Below are positions 1 to 7,413 of a stretch of DNA of 9,567 nt, in pieces. The notes under the pieces were generated by a model, which saw only the letters and a list, made by a program, of their open reading frames with translations, was not told where the DNA came from and made no database searches. The DNA comes from Mogibacterium sp. (GTDB lineage: Bacteria > Bacillota_A > Clostridia > Peptostreptococcales > Anaerovoracaceae): assembly GCA_017469325.1 (NCBI GenBank), contig JAFUGO010000009.1, positions 1 through 9,567 on the forward strand. The letters are read 5' to 3'. The number at the start of each line of letters is the position of its first letter. The stretch's first letter is position 1. The translations under genes and the position numbers were made by a program.

Positions 1-532
1 AATACACCGTGCCGCTTCCGGCTTCGAATTTCTCGTATGGGAACGGCAGTGATTCCATATCGATAGGAGCATCATAAGGATTGACTACTACCTGGTCGTT
101 GTCTCTGAACGCGAGCCCTGCGATGTTCTCAAAGTCGAATTCATAGTCGAGAAGCGATTTGAGGAAGCTGAAGAGGACCTTTTCACCCTCACCTCTGATG
201 ACATAATCGACAAAGAGGTTCTCCTTCATGAACCTGCGGGTCTCGAACGACACCTGCAGACCTCCGAAGATGATGGCTATGCTCGGGACGGCTTTTTTCA
301 CCATCTCGGCCACATGCTTCAGCTGCGCTTCGTTGTAGCGGTTCGCATGGAAGTAGACAATATTGTATTGTCCGGTAGCGATATCCTCATAGATGTCCAT
401 GTAAAGATCATTCTTATCGTATGTTTTAAGCTGGACATCGATCGGTGAATCAGCGACCACGCAATAGAGATATTTGAGTGCGAGATCTGTGCACTTGCAC
501 TCTGAATTGATAGTTGTAAGTAGAAGCTTCAT
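1..532 (-). CDS. B12-binding domain protein, probably a radical SAM enzyme (N-terminal part; cut by the window edge)
   Basis: An open frame of 177 codons starts at the ATG at 532 and runs off the left edge without a stop. A GGGAGA Shine-Dalgarno (539-544) lies 6 bases before the ATG, and the gene follows argS by 29 bp, so the start is well supported. The protein begins with MKLLLTTINSE and has a Rossmann-like beta/alpha pattern. It includes IIFGGLQVSFET near residues 87-98 and DYVIRGEGEKVLFSFL near 109-124, the typical end of the cobalamin-binding domain that precedes the radical SAM core in many anaerobe enzymes. The CxxxCxxC cluster motif would lie beyond the edge and is not visible. The usual cobalamin motif DxHxxG is absent, as in several B12-binding radical SAM subfamilies. 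The opening resembles the group that carries a C-terminal DUF4080, but this is from memory. Substrate and reaction are unknown. Confidence 0.8.
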   Translation of the reverse strand, partial: MKLLLTTINSECKCTDLALKYLYCVVADSPIDVQLKTYDKNDLYMDIYEDIATGQYNIVYFHANRYNEAQLKHVAEMVKKAVPSIAIIFGGLQVSFETRRFMKENLFVDYVIRGEGEKVLFSFLKSLLDYEFDFENIAGLAFRDNDQVVVNPYDAPIDMESLPFPYEKFEAGSGTVY

Positions 533-561
533 TGTGATTCTCCCATGCTCTTACCGGTGGA

Positions 562-2289
562 TTACATCCTCTCAGGCGCCGCGATCCCGAGCAGCCCGAG
601 ACAATTGGCGATGACCGTCTTCGATGCCTTAACAAGAGCAAGCTTGGCAGCCCTTTCATCGGCATCATCTACCAGAATATGCTCGTCATGATAAAACTTG
701 TTGAATGACTGCGCTATGTCTACGAGGTGACGTGTCACGATCGAAGGCTCATACTTCTCCGCTGCCTCGAGTACGATCTCAGGCACCCTGTAAATGAGTT
801 TGGAGAGAGTATATGCGCTGTCGCTTCCGAGATAAGCCGGATCGATCTTCCCGATGGAATCGACATCTATCCCCGCAGCAGCTGCTTTTCTGAGTACGCT
901 GGATGCTCTTGCATGTGTGTACTGAACATAAGGACCGGTCTCACCGTCAAAGTTGAGGACCTTATCCCAGCTGAACACGTAGTCCTTTATCCTGTTGTTT
1001 GAGAGCTCCTGGAAGATAACGGCTCCGATGCCGACCTCCTTCGAGACCTCATCTATATCCACACCCTGCGCATCCTTATCGCGCATGATCTCTGCCGTCT
1101 TTTCAACAGCGGTATTGAGAACGTCCTCAAGGAAGACGACTCTGCCCTCACGTGTGGACATCATTTTTATATCATCGCCGTCGGAAAGGCTCACCAGACC
1201 GAACGGGACGTGGATGCAGTCCTTCTGCCAGTCATATCCCATCAGCTCGAGGACCTTCTTCCACTGCTTAAAGTGGAGGTTCTGCTGTGAAGCCACGACG
1301 TAGATGCACTTGTAGAAGTCGTAATGCTCTTTGCGGTATACCGCAGCAGCGATATCTCGTGTAACATAAAGGCTCGAGCCGTCGGATTTGGTTATCATCG
1401 CAGCACCGAGATCGTACGGTTCAAGGTCAACTATCTGAGCTCCCTGGGACTCGATGAGAAGTCCCTTCTCTTTCAGCTCATTTATAAATCTCGGCATCTT
1501 GTCTGAATAGAAGCTCTCGCCCGCATAGGAGTCGAAAGTGATCCCGAGCATATCATAAACGCGGTTGAATTCCTCGAGGCTGAGCGCTCTGAACTTCTCC
1601 CATAACTCGAGCTCTGCAGGCTCGCCCGCCTCAAGCTTTACGAAGGTCTCTCTCGCCTCGTCTTCAAGCTCCGGATGCTCTTTTGCTTCTTCATGGAACC
1701 TGGTGTAGTAACCGAGGAGAGCCTTTATAGGGTTTTCTGCAAGCTCTTCTTCGCTTCCCCACTTGCGGTAAGCGACGATCATCTTGCCGAACTGTGTGCC
1801 GTAGTCGCCGAGATGGTTGATCCTTACGACATCATAACCCACTGCATCGTAAAGCTTGTAAATAGCATTTCCGATAACAGTACTTCTGATATGCCCGATA
1901 TGGAACGGCTTCGCGATATTAGGCGATGAATACTCGACGATCACAGTGCGGTCGCTTCCCGTATCGGACCTGCCGTATGATGCACCGAGTTCTTCTACCT
2001 CGCTTATGACCTCGCCTGCAAAGAACGCTCTGTCGATAAAGAAATTGACGTAAGCGTTCACGTTCTCTACTTTTGCGAAGGCTTCAGAATCGCCGGCTTC
2101 AGCGGCGATGTCCGCAGCGATCAGCTGCGGGGCCTTGTGAAGGCTCTTCGCAAGCCTGAAGCACGGAAACGCGTAGTCTCCCTTGCTTTCATCAGCCGGG
2201 ATCTCGATCATGTCGATGATCTCTTCTTTGCTGAGGCCGAGTGTTTCGTTGTATATCGAATCTGCTATAAGTTCTTTGAAATTAACCAT
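562..2289 (-). CDS. argS: Arginyl-tRNA synthetase (class I)
   Basis: This cytoplasmic enzyme charges tRNA-Arg with arginine using ATP. The 575-residue product is of normal length for bacterial ArgRS. The N-terminal Add-1 domain (about 1-110) opens with MVNFKELIADSIYN and contains GDYAFPCFRLAKSLHKAP. The class I HIGH signature is at residues 130-133 within PFHIGHIRSTVIGN. The second signature appears as KMMSTREG at 375-382, matching the KMSTRxG form seen in many ArgRS. The C-terminal DALR anticodon-binding domain (about 448-575) begins near GPYVQYTHARASSVL and the protein ends LGLLGIAAPERM. The ATG at 2289 is the only reasonable start: an in-frame TAA lies three codons upstream, and the N-terminus aligns in memory with the family start. 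Its Shine-Dalgarno is unusually distant (see the leader entry). It follows mutS2 by 81 bp and precedes the B12-domain gene by 29 bp. Confidence 0.97.
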   Translation of the reverse strand: MVNFKELIADSIYNETLGLSKEEIIDMIEIPADESKGDYAFPCFRLAKSLHKAPQLIAADIAAEAGDSEAFAKVENVNAYVNFFIDRAFFAGEVISEVEELGASYGRSDTGSDRTVIVEYSSPNIAKPFHIGHIRSTVIGNAIYKLYDAVGYDVVRINHLGDYGTQFGKMIVAYRKWGSEEELAENPIKALLGYYTRFHEEAKEHPELEDEARETFVKLEAGEPAELELWEKFRALSLEEFNRVYDMLGITFDSYAGESFYSDKMPRFINELKEKGLLIESQGAQIVDLEPYDLGAAMITKSDGSSLYVTRDIAAAVYRKEHYDFYKCIYVVASQQNLHFKQWKKVLELMGYDWQKDCIHVPFGLVSLSDGDDIKMMSTREGRVVFLEDVLNTAVEKTAEIMRDKDAQGVDIDEVSKEVGIGAVIFQELSNNRIKDYVFSWDKVLNFDGETGPYVQYTHARASSVLRKAAAAGIDVDSIGKIDPAYLGSDSAYTLSKLIYRVPEIVLEAAEKYEPSIVTRHLVDIAQSFNKFYHDEHILVDDADERAAKLALVKASKTVIANCLGLLGIAAPERM

Positions 2290-2370
2290 AATTTGTTATC
2301 TGTTGTTGTCCTTTTCTTTGTATTTTTAACGCATAGATTAGCATATCATATTTGCGGCTGTTTGTGTCCT
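2290..2370 (-). promoter_or_regulatory. mutS2-argS intergenic leader with a distant Shine-Dalgarno
   Basis: This 81-bp gap is A-rich on the transcribed strand just before argS. The only good Shine-Dalgarno, AAAAGGA (2309-2315), ends 19 bases before the argS ATG, much further than the usual 5-10. The stretch between is CA-rich and looks unstructured. A TATGAT hexamer lies about 55-60 bases upstream of the ATG and could be a -10 element, but no TTGACA-like -35 is present at 17 bp, so a separate argS promoter is only possible. A short open frame (2344 to 2282) overlaps the argS start in another frame. No strong terminator hairpin with a T-tract follows mutS2, which fits read-through from mutS2 into argS. 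Confidence 0.35.
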
Positions 2371-4791
2371 TTATTTATGCGTGCTCTTATCTGTCAGAGT
2401 CACCACCGTGCAGCCGTCACCGCCTTCGGTGTATGATGCTTTCTTATAAGACTTGACCAGTTTATTGCGGGCAAGCTCCTGTCTCAGCTCTCTCTTGAGT
2501 ATCCCGGATCCTCTGCCGTGAATGATACGCACACTCGGCAGGCCTGCAAGGAATGCATCATCGATGTATTTGTTCATCAGATCGATGGCTTCTTCACGGT
2601 TCTTTCCTATGAGGTTGATCTCAGGCTTTATGCTCCTTGATTTGCTGAACGACATGCTGCCGTATTTTGCTTTGTTTTTTTCTTTATGGCCCTGCGGCTC
2701 AGACTCAGCTATCACAAGATCCTTTATATTCACATCCATCTTTATGGATCCGAGCCTTATCCTGAGGTTTCCTCTTGAGTCAGGCAGGGTCTCTACATCG
2801 CCGGTCTGATCGAGCTTGGTGTACTTGACCCTCATGCCGACCTTTATGTCTTCAGGGTCAGGCATCTTGCCCGTCTGTACAGTCTCGACCTCAGGTGCCT
2901 TTGCCGGTCTGAGCGCGGATTCTGCCTGTCTCAGCTTTCTGCGGCTCTCCGCCGCGCCTCCTGCTATATGGCCTTCGTTGAATCCGGCATCCTTGTTCTT
3001 ATACCGGATATCTTTCAGTTCTGAAGTGATATCATCGATAGTTTCCTGGGCATCCCTGAGCATGACCCCCGCCTGCTTGCGGGCATCCTCAAGTATTTTA
3101 GCGGCTTCGGCCTTTGCCTTTGCAAGCTCCTGCTCCGCCTCTGAAGCGGCGGCCTGAGCGGCCTCTCTTTCTTTGCCGGCTTCGGCAAGCTTCGCCTCTG
3201 CCGCAGCCTGATCGGCTTCCACCCTGCTGACAGCTTCTTCAAACTCGAGCTGCTCCTCTCCCATGAGTTCGGCAGCCCTTTCTATTATCGATCTGTCCAG
3301 TCCGAGCTTTGCGGATATCTCAAAAGCGTTCGACTTGCCCGGCAGGCCTACTCTCAGCCTGTATGTAGGCGAAAGCGTCTCTACGTCAAATTCCATAGAC
3401 GCGTTCTCAACGCCCGGAGTCGAAAGCGCATATTTCTTAAGTTCTGTGTAATGAGTCGTCGCAGCGACGAGAGCTCCCGCCTCCTTAAGGCGCTCAAGCT
3501 CCGCGATACCGAGGGCTGCGCCCTCAAGAGGATCCGTGCCCGCTCCCAGCTCATCAAGAAGCACGAGGCAGCCCTCGCCCGCATTTTTGAATATCTCAAT
3601 GATGTTCTTCATATGAGACGAAAACGTGCTGAGGCTCTGCTCGATGCTTTGCTCATCGCCTATATCAGCGAATATCTCCCTGAGGACAGGCATGCTGCTG
3701 CTTTCATCCGCCGGTATATGCAGACCGCTCTGCGCCATCAGGCAAAGGAGGCCTATGGTCTTCAGAGTGACGGTCTTGCCGCCTGTGTTAGGGCCGGTGA
3801 TCAGAAGTGTGGTCCAGTCGTGTCCAAGCTCAACGTTTGTAGGCACGACCTTATCTGCCGGCAGCAGCGGGTGTCTGCCCGTCTTTATATCTATACGGTA
3901 CGAATCGTTGAGCTGAGGCTCGCTGCCTTCCATCAGCTGTGAGAGCCTGCCCTTCGCGTTTATGAAATCAAGCTCAGCAAGAAGTCTCTGGTCGTTCATG
4001 AGACTCTGGTGATGCTCTCCGACACGGTTGCTGAAGAGCTCGAGTATCCTTGTGATCTCTGCCTGCTCGTCCATCTCGAGCTGCTTGAGCTCGTTATTGA
4101 GGTTTACCACCGACTGCGGCTCCACAAAAAGAGTGGCGCCTGTCGATGACTGATCGTGCACCATACCCGGGAACAGACTTATGTACTCCCTCTTTACCGG
4201 GATCGCGTATCTGCCGTTTCTCATGGTGACTATGGCATCCTGAAGATGAGTCTTTGCGGAGCCCGAGCTCACCATCTTCTGCAGGCGCGATTTGATGAGA
4301 TCGTTCTTGTTTCGCATATCACGTCTGATGGATCTAAGTTCTGAAGACGCGTTGTCGGCCATCTCATCTTCGCTTATTATCGCATTCGAAATATCATGCT
4401 CGAGTTTTGTCACAGGATCAAGAAGCCCTGCTATCTCGGGTATGACCGATAATCCTTCCGGCATATCTCCGGTCAGGAAGCTTTTTACGGTGCGTGATGA
4501 GGCGATGCTCGCCCTTATCTGAAGGAGCTCGCGCATGCTGAGGCAGCGTCCGCGCTTTGCCATCGACACTATCTCGCTTATATCGCCTATGTCTCCTACC
4601 GGAATGCTTCCCTTATACAGAATAACGGAAACCGCTTCTGTAGTTTCCGTTAATGCGTCCTTCACCATGCGGATGTTAGTCATGGGCTCCAGACTGTCTA
4701 TTCTTTCTTTTGCAAGTCCGGAGCCTGCCTGTTCGCGCAGAAGGTCTGTTATTTTATTGAATTCGAGGAGTTTGAGGATCTTAGAATTCAT
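2371..4791 (-). CDS. mutS2: MutS2 ATPase/endonuclease with Smr domain
   Basis: MutS2 proteins resemble the mismatch-repair ATPase MutS but lack its mismatch-recognition domain. In Helicobacter they suppress recombination, and in Bacillus subtilis MutS2 acts on collided ribosomes. The 806-residue product has the full architecture: an N-terminal helical core with clamp (about 1-320), then the ATPase with Walker A GPNTGGKT at 333-340 and Walker B LLDE with D413/E414 inside LVLLDELGAGTDPLEG. A long Ala/Glu-rich coiled coil follows at about 505-605, a small beta domain begins near VGMRVKYTK (651), and a C-terminal Smr domain spans about 724-806 with HGRGSG at 758-763. The usual LDLRG start of Smr reads INLIG here. 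The ATG at 4791 overlaps the end of zapA by 11 bases and has no strong Shine-Dalgarno, which suggests translational coupling to zapA. Confidence 0.97.
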   Translation of the reverse strand: MNSKILKLLEFNKITDLLREQAGSGLAKERIDSLEPMTNIRMVKDALTETTEAVSVILYKGSIPVGDIGDISEIVSMAKRGRCLSMRELLQIRASIASSRTVKSFLTGDMPEGLSVIPEIAGLLDPVTKLEHDISNAIISEDEMADNASSELRSIRRDMRNKNDLIKSRLQKMVSSGSAKTHLQDAIVTMRNGRYAIPVKREYISLFPGMVHDQSSTGATLFVEPQSVVNLNNELKQLEMDEQAEITRILELFSNRVGEHHQSLMNDQRLLAELDFINAKGRLSQLMEGSEPQLNDSYRIDIKTGRHPLLPADKVVPTNVELGHDWTTLLITGPNTGGKTVTLKTIGLLCLMAQSGLHIPADESSSMPVLREIFADIGDEQSIEQSLSTFSSHMKNIIEIFKNAGEGCLVLLDELGAGTDPLEGAALGIAELERLKEAGALVAATTHYTELKKYALSTPGVENASMEFDVETLSPTYRLRVGLPGKSNAFEISAKLGLDRSIIERAAELMGEEQLEFEEAVSRVEADQAAAEAKLAEAGKEREAAQAAASEAEQELAKAKAEAAKILEDARKQAGVMLRDAQETIDDITSELKDIRYKNKDAGFNEGHIAGGAAESRRKLRQAESALRPAKAPEVETVQTGKMPDPEDIKVGMRVKYTKLDQTGDVETLPDSRGNLRIRLGSIKMDVNIKDLVIAESEPQGHKEKNKAKYGSMSFSKSRSIKPEINLIGKNREEAIDLMNKYIDDAFLAGLPSVRIIHGRGSGILKRELRQELARNKLVKSYKKASYTEGGDGCTVVTLTDKSTHK

Positions 4792-5263
4792 CTTCGCTGT
4801 TCAGTCTCTTGATGGATTTAAGCTCGTTCTTGAGATTTACGTTCTCCATCTGCAGGTCAAAGTATGCGTTTTCCATCTCGACCAGCTTCTCCTGAAGCTT
4901 CTTCTGATCTTCTGAGTTCTGAGTCTGTCTGTCGACTTCCGTTGACATCTTCTCTTTAAGATCGGTCACCTGCTTCTTGGACTGCTCCCACATCTGGATG
5001 TAATGCTTTACATCGTTGTCGAGCTGGTAGTTCTCTGTCTGCAGCTTGAGCGTCATGTCGGTGTTATCCATCAGCTTCTCTGCGATATTAAGCGCAGTCA
5101 ATACCGCAGCCCTGTAATTAGGATTGACATTAAGAGCTTTGCTGGTAGCTCTCAGCTCTTCGTCGACCATCTTTGCGATTTCTTTTATGCGCTCTTCGCT
5201 CTTATCGCTGGAAAGCACATAATTCGCTCCGCATATGATTACATCGGCTCTGTTTTTTTCCAT
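4781..5263 (-). CDS. zapA: Cell division protein ZapA, with long coiled-coil tail
   Basis: ZapA binds FtsZ and cross-links its filaments, stabilising the division ring in the cytoplasm. The 160-residue product starts with the ZapA domain (about 1-95): ADVIICGANYVLSSDKSEER, then IKEIAKMVDEELRA and AAVLTALNIAEKLMD, matching the family pattern of a short beta hairpin followed by helices. From about residue 70 to 153 it is a charged Glu/Lys/Gln-rich predicted coiled coil. That makes it longer than the roughly 85-residue B. subtilis protein. The ATG at 5263 has GAGG (5271-5274) seven bases upstream. The gene starts 27 bp after the RNA methyltransferase gene and its end overlaps mutS2 by 11 bp. The zapA-mutS2 adjacency is common in Bacillota and supports the call. 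An anonymous coiled-coil protein is the alternative, but the N-terminal pattern and the neighbour make ZapA much more likely. Confidence 0.9.
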   Translation of the reverse strand: MEKNRADVIICGANYVLSSDKSEERIKEIAKMVDEELRATSKALNVNPNYRAAVLTALNIAEKLMDNTDMTLKLQTENYQLDNDVKHYIQMWEQSKKQVTDLKEKMSTEVDRQTQNSEDQKKLQEKLVEMENAYFDLQMENVNLKNELKSIKRLNSEDEF

Positions 5264-5290
5264 TTCTTAACCTCGCATTGATCTATTCTT

Positions 5291-6088
5291 CTATCTGCCG
5301 CGTACAGCCTCATACATCAGTATTGCTGCAGCGACCGCGGCATTGAGTGACTCAATATTGCCGCGCATCGGAAGCGTTACTTTTACATTCGCCATCTGCA
5401 TCACGGCATCGGAGACGCCGTTCCCTTCATTGCCTATGACCAGAGCGATACCTCTGCCGAGATCTTCTTCGTAATACGGTTTACCGCCGTCGACGGAAGT
5501 CACGGCGATGCGCCTTCCCGACTTTTTCAGGATGTCCCTCAATGAATCTTCATCGGGAACATATATGACCGGGATCTCGAATACCATTCCGGCGGTCGCC
5601 CTCAGGACCTTCGGAGAATAAATATCAACAGTTCCGTTGAGAGCTGCGATCGCCTTGTAGCCTGCGGCAACTGCGGTCCTTATGAGCGTACCCATATTGC
5701 CGGGATCCTGGATCCTGTCAAGGACCAGAATGTTGTCATCGGGCGAAAGCTTTTCAAGAAGCGATATGTCGGGATCCGACCGGCGCAGTACGGCAAGCAT
5801 TCCGATGCCTGTCCCTGCATCTGTCAGACCCGAGAACACTTTTGCCGGGACCCCGCATACGAGGACATCCTTTGAGTCTATGCAGTCCTTTATGGATCCC
5901 GTATCGCCGGCAGAGCCGCCCTCAGGGATCATAATGAAATCCACATCGAGTCCTCTTTCGAGCACCTGGCTCACAAGATTTTTGCCCTCGACCGTAAAAC
6001 GTCCCTCCGTGCTGCGTCCCTTGCGGGTACCGAGTTTCCTGACGAGTTTTACTCTGCTGTTATCTTCAGATGTTATTCTGATCAGCAT
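5291..6088 (-). CDS. TrmH/SpoU-family RNA 2'-O-ribose methyltransferase
   Basis: The protein transfers methyl from S-adenosylmethionine to a ribose 2'-OH of rRNA or tRNA and belongs to the trefoil-knot SPOUT superfamily. The 265-residue product has an N-terminal substrate-binding (L30e-like) domain of about 100 residues that opens with ITSEDNSRVKLVRKL and includes RFTVEGKNLV. The catalytic SpoU domain shows all three family motifs: motif 1 LDRIQDPGNMGTLIRTA at 123-139 with N131 and R137, motif 2 ALVIGNEGNGVSD at 215-227, and motif 3 LPMRGNIESLNAAVAAA at 239-255. The target nucleotide cannot be told from sequence; RlmB-like and TsnR-like 23S enzymes share this layout. It starts 21 bp after the ftsZ stop, with no clear Shine-Dalgarno close to the ATG at 6088, so translation is probably weaker than that of ftsZ. 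Confidence 0.93.
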   Translation of the reverse strand: MLIRITSEDNSRVKLVRKLGTRKGRSTEGRFTVEGKNLVSQVLERGLDVDFIMIPEGGSAGDTGSIKDCIDSKDVLVCGVPAKVFSGLTDAGTGIGMLAVLRRSDPDISLLEKLSPDDNILVLDRIQDPGNMGTLIRTAVAAGYKAIAALNGTVDIYSPKVLRATAGMVFEIPVIYVPDEDSLRDILKKSGRRIAVTSVDGGKPYYEEDLGRGIALVIGNEGNGVSDAVMQMANVKVTLPMRGNIESLNAAVAAAILMYEAVRGR

Positions 6089-6109
6089 GACGGATGTTTT
6101 AAAGCCTGC

Positions 6110-7264
6110 TTACTTGAGGAACTCAGGAATATCAAAATCGTCTGAAGCACTCTGAGGGCCCGGAGCGGATCCGTCAAAGAGTGTGTCGAGTTCTACCTCT
6201 ACTGCATCGAGTCCGTCCACTGTGATCCTCTTTGCAGTTGCAAGAGTTTCTTTCTCAGGAGCGGCTGCAGGAGCGATGTTTATCCCTTCCATTCCTTCTG
6301 TTACTCTGCCGAAGTCTGTAGCGATGATAGTGACTGAGATCTTGTCTGTCATATCTTCGCTGATAGTTGCTCCGAAGATGATGTTAGCGTCAGCATCAGC
6401 CTCGCTCTGTACTCTGTCAGCAATAGTATTGATGTCGAGCATTCCCATGTCGTATCCGCCTGTTACATAAAGCAGGATGGACTTGGCTCCCGAGATGGAT
6501 GTCTCGAGCAGCGGGCTGTTGATTGCATTGCGGATAGCCTCTTCGATGCGGTCCTCGCCTTCGCCTGTACCGACACCCATGTGAGCCACACCGCGGCCCT
6601 CCATGACTGTTCTGACGTCTGCGAAGTCGACGTTTACGAGACCGTACTCGGAGATGAGGTCGGAGATACCCTGAACGCCCTTTCTGAGTACGTCGTCTGC
6701 CATAGCGAATGCCTCGAGCATCGAAGTGTTCTTTTCGCTTGTGTCGATGAGCTTGTCGTTAGGGATGACTACGAGAGAGTCAACAAAGTTGCTCAGATAC
6801 TGTATTCCCTTTGCGGCGCGGTTCCAGCGCTTCTTGCCCTCGAATGTGAAAGGCTTTGTGACAACGGCAACTGTCAGAGCTCCGCAGTCCATGGATGCTT
6901 TCGCGATGATAGGAGCAGCGCCTGTACCTGTGCCGCCGCCCATACCGGCAGTGATGAATACCATGTCGGCATCCTGGATGTTTGCGATGACCTCGTCGAT
7001 AGTCTCCTCAGCAGCCTTCTGGCCTACCTCAGGATTAGCACCTGCGCCTCTGCCTCCGGTGATCTTCTCGCCGAGCTGTATTTTTACTTCCGCTTTACAT
7101 CTCGCAAGCGCCTGTCTGTCTGTATTTACCCCAATAAAGGTCACTCCCTGGAGTCCGGCATCTACCATGCGGTTGATGGCGTTGCATCCGCCGCCTCCGA
7201 CTCCGATGACCTTGATGATTGCGGCATTGTCCGGTTCAGATACAAAGTCCGAAACAAATTCCAT
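6110..7264 (-). CDS. ftsZ: Cell division GTPase FtsZ
   Basis: FtsZ is the tubulin homologue that polymerises with GTP into the cytokinetic ring at mid-cell. The 384-residue product is of normal length. The GTP-binding domain shows [17 protein letters not shown] (17-33), GVNTDRQAL (45-53) and the tubulin signature GGGTGTG (109-115) in [15 protein letters not shown]. The T7 synergy loop, which completes the GTPase site of the neighbouring subunit, is NVDFADV (211-217). The core ends near residue 320 and is followed by a linker of about 55 residues. The C-terminal peptide [10 protein letters not shown] (375-384) binds partners such as FtsA, SepF or ZapA-type factors. The protein stops right after this peptide, without the basic tail seen in B. 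subtilis. The ATG at 7264 is fixed by a strong AGGAGG. The 149-bp gap upstream suggests expression partly separate from ftsQ. Confidence 0.99.
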   Translation of the reverse strand: MEFVSDFVSEPDNAAIIKVIGVGGGGCNAINRMVDAGLQGVTFIGVNTDRQALARCKAEVKIQLGEKITGGRGAGANPEVGQKAAEETIDEVIANIQDADMVFITAGMGGGTGTGAAPIIAKASMDCGALTVAVVTKPFTFEGKKRWNRAAKGIQYLSNFVDSLVVIPNDKLIDTSEKNTSMLEAFAMADDVLRKGVQGISDLISEYGLVNVDFADVRTVMEGRGVAHMGVGTGEGEDRIEEAIRNAINSPLLETSISGAKSILLYVTGGYDMGMLDINTIADRVQSEADADANIIFGATISEDMTDKISVTIIATDFGRVTEGMEGINIAPAAAPEKETLATAKRITVDGLDAVEVELDTLFDGSAPGPQSASDDFDIPEFLK

Positions 7265-7270
7265 AATGAA

Positions 7271-7280
7271 GTCCTCCTCA
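7271..7280 (-). promoter_or_regulatory. Strong ribosome binding site of ftsZ
   Basis: The sequence TGAGGAGGAC on the minus strand contains a perfect AGGAGG (7273-7278), 8 bases before the ftsZ ATG. It is the strongest Shine-Dalgarno in the window and fits the high cellular demand for FtsZ. It also decides the ftsZ start. Confidence 0.9.
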
Positions 7281-7297
7281 AATCAAATATACTTATA

Positions 7298-7326
7298 AAT
7301 ATATATGGTTATAGTAACATATTAAA
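7298..7326 (-). promoter_or_regulatory. Possible sigma-A-type promoter of ftsZ (weak)
   Basis: The stretch upstream of the ftsZ Shine-Dalgarno is nearly all A and T on the minus strand. A TATATT hexamer (7298-7303) has a poor -35 partner TTTAAT (7321-7326) at 17 bp. An alternative -10 is TATAAC (7308-7313), without a recognisable -35. The base composition and distance to the start suit a promoter, but the -35 match is only about three of six, so the exact site is uncertain. Confidence 0.3.
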
Positions 7327-7349
7327 AACCCCGATGCATTAGTTTTTTA

Positions 7350-7380
7350 GCAAAAACCACAACATTTGGGGTGTTTTTGC
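7350..7380 (-). repeat. Inverted repeat / stem-loop between ftsQ and ftsZ
   Basis: The arms GCAAAAAC and GTTTTTGC (7373-7380 and 7350-7357) are perfect 8-bp complements. Two further pairs form after one bulged base, around a loop of about ten bases. On the transcribed strand the run of T sits inside the second arm and is followed by TAAAAAAC, so this is not a classical intrinsic terminator. It could be a weak or bidirectional terminator, an RNA-processing site or part of an attenuator. A nearby GGGGTTTTT (7324-7332) can pair with the same first arm. Confidence 0.55.
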
Positions 7381-7405
7381 TTTACAAAACACAATTACTT
7401 GTAAA
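7381..7405. repeat. 25-bp inverted repeat just after ftsQ
   Basis: Perfect 7-bp arms TTTACAA and TTGTAAA (7381-7387 and 7399-7405) flank an 11-bp AT-rich centre. The repeat begins about 8 bases after the ftsQ stop and directly abuts the next stem-loop. The symmetry could be an operator for a dimeric regulator or simply a weak hairpin. The arms are almost all A and T, so an RNA stem would be weak, and chance is possible in such AT-rich DNA. Confidence 0.4.
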
Positions 7406-7413
7406 CTACTTTT

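Noticed and set aside
450..668. A 72-codon minus-strand frame across the argS end and the start of the B12-domain gene
   Set aside because: It overlaps two well-supported genes out of frame, and its Arg/Ser-rich product looks like an out-of-frame translation.
2602..2619. INLIG in place of LDLRG at the start of the MutS2 Smr domain, suggesting a dead nuclease
   Set aside because: The HGRGSG motif is intact, and variation in the first motif occurs in MutS2 relatives, so loss of activity cannot be claimed from this alone.
3040..3240. Low-complexity Ala/Glu-rich coding stretch in mutS2 that might be an inserted repeat
   Set aside because: It is the normal coiled-coil region between the MutS2 ATPase and Smr domains; no exact DNA repeats were seen.
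3451..3942. A 163-codon open frame on the plus strand opposite mutS2
   Set aside because: It covers the MutS2 ATPase region antisense, and the product shows no recognisable domain.
6581..7342. A 253-codon open frame on the plus strand opposite ftsZ
   Set aside because: It lies antisense to a clear FtsZ, has no family motif and no matching Shine-Dalgarno, and is a by-product of ftsZ codon use.
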